64,000 bases of DNA from positions 70,023,319 to 70,087,318 of the forward strand of contig CP136069.1 in the NCBI GenBank assembly GCA_032622095.1. Direction: 5' to 3'. A model generated the notes under the pieces. It saw only the letters and a program-made list of their open reading frames with translations, was not told where the DNA came from and made no database searches. Both the position numbers and the translations under genes were made by a program. Below, in pieces: positions 56,944 through 64,000 of this stretch. Origin of the DNA: Siphonodentalium dalli (lineage: Eukaryota > Mollusca > Scaphopoda > Gadilida > Siphonodentaliidae). Positions within the stretch are counted from its first letter, which is position 1, and every line of letters starts with the position of its first letter.

Positions 56944-57501
56944 GGATTGGCCATTTATAAACGGACAATCCGTACCTAAAATGTTCGTTAATTAATGGAC
57001 AATCCGACCACGCGTGGCACGCGAGCTTGAGATTGTCCACTAAATGACGACATGTATAGCTAATCCTGCATGTTAGCTTAATATGAAGGGCAATAACTCT
57101 ATAAGGATTGTAATTTACTAAATAACGGCGATTTGTATGAGAAGAAGTGTTTTTGACGAAATAACGGAGATATTTGAAGAAGAGTTTTTGACGAAATAAC
57201 GGAAATATTCGAAGAAGTGTTTTTAAAGAGCGTACCCCAGGGAAGAATTTGACTTATATTTCACAGGAGTTGATCTGTTGTGGTGTTGCAAATTTCTCAT
57301 ACAAATCTCCGTTATTTAGTAAAGGTACATTATTTATAGAGTTATTGCCCTTCAGATTTAATATGAAGCCAACATGCAGGATTATCTATATATTTCGTGA
57401 TTTAGTGGACAATCCCAAGATCGCGTGCCACGCGGGGTCGGATTGTCCATTAATTAACGATCATTTTAGGTACGGATTGTCCGTTTATAAGTGGACAATC
57501 T
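56944..57501. mobile_element. foldback element, ~200 bp arms
   Basis: TTATAAACGGACAATCCGTA, TTAATTAATGGACAATCCGA, GTGGCACGCGA, AATCCTGCATGTT and AGGGCAATAACTCTATAA on the left all recur inverted on the right. The loop carries about three units of a ~35 bp repeat (GAAGAAGTGTTTTTGACGAAATAACGG, 57142-57225). The 124-codon frame at 57249 is mostly arm sequence. Confidence 0.88.
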
Positions 57502-58427
57502 TATGCGCATTAGGTGGAATATATCTACCTCCTTTTCTAAATTCCAATCTAGAACAACGAGAAGCAAGTTTTTTAGTGAAATTACATAAGCATGTTAGTG
57601 AAATTGCGTTGTTGGGAACATGAACAGCAATTCGACCCATCTTACAACATAATAAGTTGTCCAAAGTATTAGATGTCACGACTAACACAAAAGACAAGTT
57701 CTACTTGTCACAGTCTACATATAACAGAAAATGATGACGGGGCAAGTTTAAAAATTTGTTCGCCATTTTGGCAGCCATCTTGGTCTTTGGATCAATTGTG
57801 TTCTTTTAAGAGGAAGCTTATGCAATATTATCATTGATAAAGAAATAGTTTCCTTTTTCTATGTGAAATTTCCTTCCTGACTCAGTGCCCACTCTGCAAT
57901 TGTTTATGGCTGTTATGGTGATGATTTTATCTAATTGCTAATGATTTTATCTAATTTTTAATGATTTTATTTTATTTTTTTATCAAATTTACAAATTGTA
58001 CCACAACTCCTCGGTCGTTCGTGAACAGGGAGCAAATGTATTCACATATATTCACTATGCCCCAACTTAGGAGTGATATCAATGAAAGTGGACAGATTTT
58101 GGTGATTTCTCAATTTTGGCAGCGATCTTGGACGCTATATGGAACGAATGTATACTATTTTGAGTGTAATTATATGGCAATCCACATATTTAAAATAATT
58201 TAACATTCTATTTATTTAATTCAGCTATTTTCTGTTTAACACGGCTAGAATATCAGAAACGAATTCTGGTAAAATTTCATAGCAAAGTTTTGAATTCACA
58301 TTTTTAAAGATATTTGGCAGGAATAAGACCGAAGTAGGACATATTATGTTGTCGAAATGGTTGGGTATTACAATTGATTCAAATTGAGGTCGCTATTAGC
58401 CACAAATTTCAAATATCCGTTAATTAT

Positions 58428-58688
58428 TTAAAGGCACGGGTAGTCTTCGTGGTGGTATTGCTCTTATAGTCACATCGTTAAAACCGCCATAGACAGAGAG
58501 AAATTATAATATAGACAGATTTTGTTCTTATACCAATCAAACATATCGTGTAAATAGGATGTTATTGTCAAGTTCGTACGCTTTGTTATGTAAACAAACC
58601 CAAAAAATATTCCTTCTGTTTGTGGCAGTTTTAACGGGCGTTACTCTTTTAACAGCATAACAACCGCGAATACCACCCGTGCCTTTAA
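58428..58688. mobile_element. MITE with TTAAAGGCACGGGT ends
   Basis: The termini TTAAAGGCACGGGT and ACCCGTGCCTTTAA are perfect inverted repeats. The arms extend through GGTGGTATT / AATACCACC and CGTTAAAACCGCCA / GGCAGTTTTAACG. TTAA is present at both borders. Confidence 0.86.
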
Positions 58689-59333
58689 GAGAACAAACGT
58701 GAAAAATCATCAATTTTCCGAATTTCGGTCGCCACTTTGGCGGCCATCTTGATTTATGGTGGCCACTTTTTTTCTGTCAATGGGAAGTATTATTTATTAG
58801 TATCACAGTTATTGAGAAATAGTCATTTTTTTTTATCAGATATTCACTACTAGCTATTATTCAAACGGACGTCATATATTCGCCCAGTCGAGTCCTCCAG
58901 GTGTCTTACAATTATTTTCTGATGCCTGAGATATCAAGCAATATCAACAACATTGCTGCTATATTTCTTCACAAAACCCACACGGGAGCACATAATAGCC
59001 TCTGTCCCATAACGTAAAGCCGGGGCACATATTAGGAACGGTGAAAATATATAAGCCCAGTGATGTTGGGTGAGGGTGGGTCAGCAAAGAAGCACTACAA
59101 GCTCCTGTGTTTCCATGCGACAACCCACCGTTCCTTGCCTGTTATGTCAGCGTTTTGTTTTCTTTTGATGTTGATCGAATCGGATGTCAATACGCTCGGC
59201 AATTAGTCGTCATTACGACTAACATACTCCATTCATATGTGGATGTAAAGTTATTTCCAGTCCAATTATTGACACAGGTGAGTGCGTCCGGCGCGGTACT
59301 AGTTTAAAGACGTATATTTAAGAAATGACTTGC
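58689..59333. other. no gene recognised
   Basis: A 66-codon frame (59107-59307) has no recognisable domain. Confidence 0.45.
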
Positions 59334-59464
59334 AGATCGATTGGGGTCATTGAATTTTGATCTGCAGAGTAATTAAACAAAGTGTGTGAATCGGGGTTCG
59401 CGCGCACTTTGCTTAATTACTCTGCCGATCAAAACCAATGGCCCCAATCGACCTGCAAGTCATT
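59334..59464. repeat. 131 bp hairpin, ~52 bp arms
   Basis: AATGACTTGCAGATCGATTG ... AGTAATTAAACAAAGTG pairs with CACTTTGCTTAATTACT ... CAATCGACCTGCAAGTCATT. The loop is ~25 nt, GC-rich. Confidence 0.87.
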
Positions 59465-59585
59465 CATTATAATCATATACCACTACATTTTAATAGCATA
59501 TTAATCATTTAAAGCATTTTCAAAACTACCAAACACAATATTATAAGTTAAAAATTGTTCAAATTCAAACACAGTCTGACAATAA

Positions 59586-60040
59586 CACCCCTATGATGCT
59601 GTTGGGGCAAACTGATGCTGTTAACAAAAAGTACCGTTATATTTTTTAATTTGTCTTTTTCGCGGTGTTCCTATTATCTGAACATATCCAGGAAAATCCA
59701 TTATGCGTATGGAACATTCAAAAACATACATATTGCGAAACATTTTTAATGCTGGTTGCATTAGTTGTTGAAAATCGAATATAACATGATTGTTATTCAC
59801 GTCGTTTCAGAAACACCATTATCAGGCATTAATATATATTTAAGAAATATATATGTTCTTGAATGTTTCATACACACACTGTTTTTTCTCAAATCGCTCG
59901 GATTCGCCAAACACCGCGAAAATGACAACTTTAGAACGGTACGTTTTCGTAACGGCATCAGTTTGCCCTACCCGCATCATAGTAGTTCAACAGGACCACC
60001 AGCATCATAGCATATTAGCAGGACCACTTGGCCAGGGGTG
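59586..60040. mobile_element. foldback element with CACCCCT ends, 5 bp TSD
   Basis: The left end is CACCCCTATGATGC and the right end GGCCAGGGGTG, with AATAA directly flanking both (59581-59585, 60041-60045). It is collinear with 37041-37564, but the left arm lacks ~70 bp after CACCCC. The inner arms GGGCAAACTGATGCTGTTA and inverse are intact. Confidence 0.85.
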
Positions 60041-60098
60041 AATAACAACACGCAGCGAGCACGTGCACACGATTGACTTGAAGTGACGTAGGCTTTTC

Positions 60099-60148
60099 GT
60101 TCATCAACCAATAACTGAAGTGTCGACTTCAGTTATTGGTTTATGAAC
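60099..60148. repeat. 50 bp near-perfect palindrome
   Basis: GTTCATCAACCAATAACTGAAG and CTTCAGTTATTGGTTTATGAAC around TGTCGA. Confidence 0.9.
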
Positions 60149-60261
60149 ATCGGAAATATTTATGTAAACCGTATGGCGAAAAGTGCTGATTCCTACGGGA
60201 CCTAATTGTGTGAATGTAGAGGGTGTGTGATTATATGCTATTATATATATGTAAACCCTTT

Positions 60262-60441
60262 CTGTTATAATATACGGATGTGGAGTTATTTACATGTGGT
60301 ATATAGTATATACCTTGCTACATGTTATACTATACGATGTGGAGTTATTTACATGTGGTATATAACTTGCTGCATGTTATAATATACGATGTTGAGTTAT
60401 TTACATGACACGTGATATATACATTGCGCTGCATGTTAATT
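60262..60441. repeat. minisatellite, 3 units of ~60-75 bp
   Basis: Each unit contains ATATACG(G)ATGT(G/T)GAGTTATTTACATG and CTGCATGTTA or CTACATGTTA. Length differences come from GTATATA insertions. Confidence 0.85.
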
Positions 60442-60491
60442 AAAGATATAATTCAGGGTTTCAGGCCAATTTTTATGAAATATATTTACTT

Positions 60492-60646
60492 AAGAAGTTA
60501 ATGTAGTGTGTGTTATTGTAGGATACGCCGCTGTGGTCGTTGGGGCGTTCATATTGTGTGAACCGCAAATCGGTTCTCACTAAATGTGCCCCAACAACCA
60601 CAGCGCCATAATCCCTAATAACACACACCCACTACATTCCTTTCTT
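60492..60646. repeat. 155 bp hairpin, ~60 bp arms
   Basis: AAGAAGTTAATGTAGTGTGTG ... GCTGTGGTCGTTGGGGC pairs with GCCCCAACAACCACAGC-like ... CACACCCACTACATTCCTTTCTT. The loop is ~40 nt. Confidence 0.86.
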
Positions 60647-60648
60647 AT

Positions 60649-61444
60649 ATTTATATAGCTTTTTGATGATTTATTCCCACAAAAAAGATGAGTGTATTCT
60701 TATTTATTTTCACAAAATCTGCCGAGAATGTGTGACTAGCCTTAAGTCGGCCCAATATAAGATTTCAATGCACTTAGCAACAACAAGGTGATCGATATAA
60801 ATAACTGACTTCAGAAGCAATTCGGCTGAACTGTGAAAAGCACGCCCAATTATTCTGCTGACCGCTTTTATTGATCAGGTCAGATTAGGGCAACAATTTG
60901 TGACGTTGTGTTCGTGTTACGGTCTGTGTGTTATTGGGCTATAAGTTTCGATGTTTTAGAGTGACAGCATATATTATTTATTTAATTTAAGTTAACTTTT
61001 CAATAACAAAAATTATATTATTTTGAATTTATTGGTCTAGTTTATATGTCATTTTATCAACTGAACAAACCTGAACACGACGTTATTGAGTATTTAGTAT
61101 AGAACTGGTTAATCGGCATTATATTATGACTCGCAGAATATGCGGTATGTATAACAATGTCGTCCCCGTAAAGGTGGCGCGGGCAAGTAACAACGGCCGC
61201 GAGTGAGTAACAACGGCCGTGAGTTTTTATTGTTGTCTGTGTGTGCAAGCAAAACGTTGAGAAAAAGAGAAAGAGACGTTAAATCTGATCTGGACGCTAA
61301 TTTTTCTGCATTATATTTCTCCGTATAGTATAAAGGCTTCATTCGATCTCCAAAGGAGAAGTTCAATCTGGTATCAGGGTTATTTCCGAGTTTTATTTTC
61401 TGTAGTAAATTTCTACGTACAGTATATATAATTAGTGATGTATT
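60649..61444. other. no gene recognised
   Basis: A short duplication AACAACGGCCG(C/T)GAGT lies near 61194-61220. No domain was found in the 63- and 80-codon minus-strand frames. Confidence 0.45.
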
Positions 61445-61689
61445 AAAGGGATACTGTACTCAAATGTTGTTGTAGTCTCTGAGTCGTAGAATAAGGTAAC
61501 CAGAGGTTCATTATTTGAAAGTCTGTTGAGTACGAAGTAATGTTACGGATGGAAAATTAGTCGGAATGTGAAAATTCAAATTGTTGTCGAGTCATATTTT
61601 TGCAGTTTTCAAGCAAATGTATTAAATAAATGTTATTTTATATGCATATTAGTAACATTTAAGTCACTCATTTAAGTTAATGCATATTC

Positions 61690-62025
61690 TCTATAGTCAC
61701 ACAAGAGCAGAATGATTCCTATTCATGGGGGCGAAATAATAATAAGTTCAACATACGACATATTATCTAAACATTTCCCAAGGGAACCATTTATCAATGC
61801 GTATTTAGCATAGAAAGGGTTACGCCCCATATCAACATATGTTTTTAACGACCATGTGTGTCACGCGTTGCCCAATCCACTACCCGCCGAAAAACAGATA
61901 ATACAAGAGCATAATGATTCCTATTCATGGGGGCGAAACAATAATAAGTTCAACATACGACATATTATCTGAACATTTCGCAAGGGAACCATTTATCAAT
62001 GGGTATTTAGCATAGAAAGGGTTAA
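61690..62025. repeat. tandem duplication, ~135 bp, TTAA-ended family
   Basis: ACAAGAGCA(G/T)AATGATTCC, CATGGGGGCGAAA(T/C)AATAA, CATACGACATATTATCT and TATTTAGCATAGAAAGGGTTA occur at 61690-61830 and 61899-62025. The end is the inverse of the TTAACCCTTTCTAT terminus at 41782, so these are probably right ends of that family. Confidence 0.78.
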
Positions 62026-62092
62026 ATCATGCCCGAACTGTAACTTGATAAGCTGCATGGTATTTGGAGACAGTTGAAATCTTTTTTTTTGG

Positions 62093-62270
62093 GGATTGAG
62101 TGTGATTAGAACCCCGGCCCGTGACGGCGAGCACGCCTTACGACTCAAAGTCTGACGTCAATACCAAAACGGCCACAAGCTTCGGTGGCCGTGTTGTATT
62201 GACGTCGGACTTTGAGTCGCAATGCGCGTTCGCCGCCGCCACGGGCCGGGGTTCGAATCCCACTCAATCC
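62093..62270. mobile_element. palindromic tRNA-related element
   Basis: GGATTGAGTG ... GGCCCGTG mirrors CACGGGCCGGGG ... CACTCAATCC with a centre GGCCAC-AAGCTTC-GGTGGCC. The plus-strand right arm carries a perfect pol III B box / T-loop (GGTTCGAATCC, 62250-62260) and a GGACTTTGAGTC stretch resembling a tRNA anticodon arm. The left arm is an older copy (GGTTCTAATCA). Not a functional tRNA by eye: the anticodon stem pairs poorly. Confidence 0.74.
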
Positions 62271-62939
62271 AGGGGGGTCGGAAAAAAGTGACTTGACAGT
62301 AGGCTGAAAAAACTTTTTTCCGGCTCTTGGGTACCCACCACCCCCTTATTTGAAGGAAAAAATATTTTTTCCAATTCCATGCGGGGTATCCACCCTATTT
62401 TTACCTCCAAATCTGTAGTCTCACACCATTTAAGCTTGATGGTCAGTATTACAGTTACCCTATTTCTGTTTATGGTTCTTCTAAGTCATTTCAACATCGA
62501 GAAGAACCGCATGGAAAATTAATGAAACATAAATTTCAGTCTGAGAACAGATAAGAATGGTATAAAGCTACACCCAGTGTTGTCCAGTTTGTTTGTGTAG
62601 ACTAATTGATGCATGACAGTATTGACTTGTAAACAAGTTAGGCAAAACAAAAGAAGATAGTATGTTTCCGCTAACAGTGTGAAAAAATTAGGGTAGGTAT
62701 ATAGGTAGGGATTTTTTTCTTCATTTTTTTAATATCCAGTTGCAGAAATATTGAACTACCTCGACCGAAGTGACATAAAATACCAACTCATGTTGTGGGG
62801 AAAGTATCGCTTGAACAACACAGCGAAATATACATTAAGATTGAATAAAAGATCAAACTTGGTTTATGCTTAAGTATGTGATTCACATACCGCATTTTCA
62901 TAATTTTGGCTATATTACTTGGTATGAAATTGATGTCAC
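62271..62939. other. no gene recognised
   Basis: AT-rich sequence with T and A runs. A 60-codon minus-strand frame ends near 62788 with no domain. Confidence 0.45.
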
Positions 62940-62963
62940 CTGGGACTAGTATACTAGTCCCAG
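62940..62963. repeat. 24 bp perfect palindrome CTGGGACTAGTA...
   Basis: CTGGGACTAGTA followed directly by TACTAGTCCCAG, within a longer inverted context GATGTCACC / GATGTCAC. Similar to 43889-43915. Confidence 0.85.
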
Positions 62964-64000
62964 ATGTCACTAATGCTTTATGAGAATTTTACCCATAATA
63001 CATTATAATACCACCATTACTTGTATTGTGATGACTACGTCCCATTGTCTGGAGATAGCCAGTACATGTACATCCAACCTACTAGTAGCATGTCTGGTTT
63101 TTGGAAACAGTACATGGAGCTATACCCCTTCCATATGTGGTGATAACCTCTATATTTATACTATACACACCCGCCATGCCTGTTGATAGTTCCCAAACAA
63201 GGCTTAAAAGATGCCTGATATCCACTCTCAGGAAACTAAAATCGCAAAATCATGCCCACCAATCCACACCTGGAGTTTTAACTGTTGATCCAGCTGTCAC
63301 TTTATGGTCACTTTACACAAGGATATGTTAGAAACCATGTGTTTTGCAACTACTAGTAATGAACATCATTATGTATGTGCATTGGGTTTTTTTTTCATTT
63401 TCGGCTTTTTCTCATAATATCAATAAAAAGATAAGGGTCGGTGGTTATTTTTTTCGAGTCGGTCGATGTGCGTAAACATAGTATCTTTTTTCTTTGGCCT
63501 TATATGAACATTTTACCAAATTTCCACTGATTTTCAGTAATCACCCGAAAAGTGTATCAAAATAATCAAATATCAATTTTGGCAAAACATTTATGCTAAA
63601 TAATACTGGATCCACAAGATCTTATACCATCTCACGCCATGGCTTTTAACATCCATATGGCTTTTATGTGAAATTTAATTGTATGTCCATAAACAAACAA
63701 TAAATACAACTAAATAAAACAAACAAAAATTAACACTGGATGTTGCTTTAAATAGGATTCAATAATTTCTAGCATAATGAGATTTCCATGTTTTTGCCTC
63801 TAACTATGTCTGTCTGATCAGGTATAATGAGTAAATATTAATGCTATAAATGAATAGCTTTTTTCATTTTATTCACATTAAAGTTTATTCACATAACTGT
63901 CCATTTTCATCTGGAACCAGTAGCATTGGTACATGTCAATGTGATCGGATGAAAAAGGCGAATTCCTGAGAGTTGGTTCGTAATCTGGATTTCTGAGAAG
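62964..64000. other. no gene recognised
   Basis: Frames of 68 and 76 codons (62980, 63101) overlap each other and show no domain. No repeat or RNA gene was recognised to the window end. Confidence 0.45.

Larger units (their letters stand above)
55740..58780. repeat. diverged dispersed units with GCCATTTTGGCGGCCATCTTGG
   Basis: Blocks near 55842, 56030, 57762, 58115 and 58733 carry (C/T)CGCCATTTTGG or variants with CATCTTGG. They are followed by AAGAGGAAG, ATTATCATT and CCTTCCTGACTCA in the best preserved pair (~56090 and ~57815). The run is interrupted by the elements at 56944 and 58428. Confidence 0.6.

Noticed and set aside
57249-57623. 124-codon frame as a gene
   Set aside because: It runs along the right arm of the foldback element and out into the flank. 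There is no domain or start context.

Overview
The window looks like intergenic or heterochromatin-like DNA from a metazoan invertebrate, most plausibly a marine lophotrochozoan such as a mollusc. I infer this from the AT-rich base composition, Helitrons with internal minisatellites, tRNA-headed SINEs, a CR1/L2-like LINE whose ORF1 carries an SGNH esterase, and many foldback MITEs. I found no intact host protein-coding gene. All recognisable coding sequence belongs to two decayed LINE retrotransposons.

Layout. Positions 1-12307 hold about 2.6 copies of a 4.8 kb tandem unit, nearly identical from copy to copy. Each full unit carries three foldback MITEs with CAGTAATG termini, a CCCCCTTT element with 165 bp subrepeats, and a relic with a poly-G tract. 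Positions 12308-16042 hold a 368 bp inverted-repeat element, a tRNA-derived SINE and another CAGTAATG MITE. Positions 16043-21096 are a nested block bounded by a 71 bp inverted repeat. Inside are two Helitron copies (3' hairpin plus CTAG-T, with 7 and 5 units of a 128 bp minisatellite) and a 1.2 kb insertion. That insertion ends in A20 and contains the first 22 nt of U2 snRNA. Positions 21110-24850 are LINE-1 (SGNH ORF1, AP endonuclease, RT, C-terminal zinc-knuckle-like motif), broken by frameshifts, a nonsense codon and an internal deletion.

Positions 24.9-46 kb are a mosaic of MITEs. These include several families with TTAA at both ends, a hAT-like element with a perfect 8 bp target duplication, a foldback family with CACCCCTGG ends and 5 bp target duplications, a CAGGGACGTG family linked to poly-G tracts, and two more Helitron-like 3' ends. 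Positions 47.1-48.65 kb are a 5'-truncated LINE (FADD-type RT) flanked by diverged direct repeats. Positions 48.9-64 kb carry more MITEs, diverged tandem repeats, long hairpins and a palindromic tRNA-related element.

There is no pathway or operon. The region is shaped by transposition, foldback formation, slippage and recombination between repeats. The points most worth a second look are the U2-fused retro-insertion, the CACCCCTGG family with 5 bp duplications, the 4.8 kb array that ends exactly at an internal repeat, and the shared TGA at the conserved RT glycine in both LINEs. Coordinates of diverged repeats are approximate, because everything was read by eye without alignment tools.
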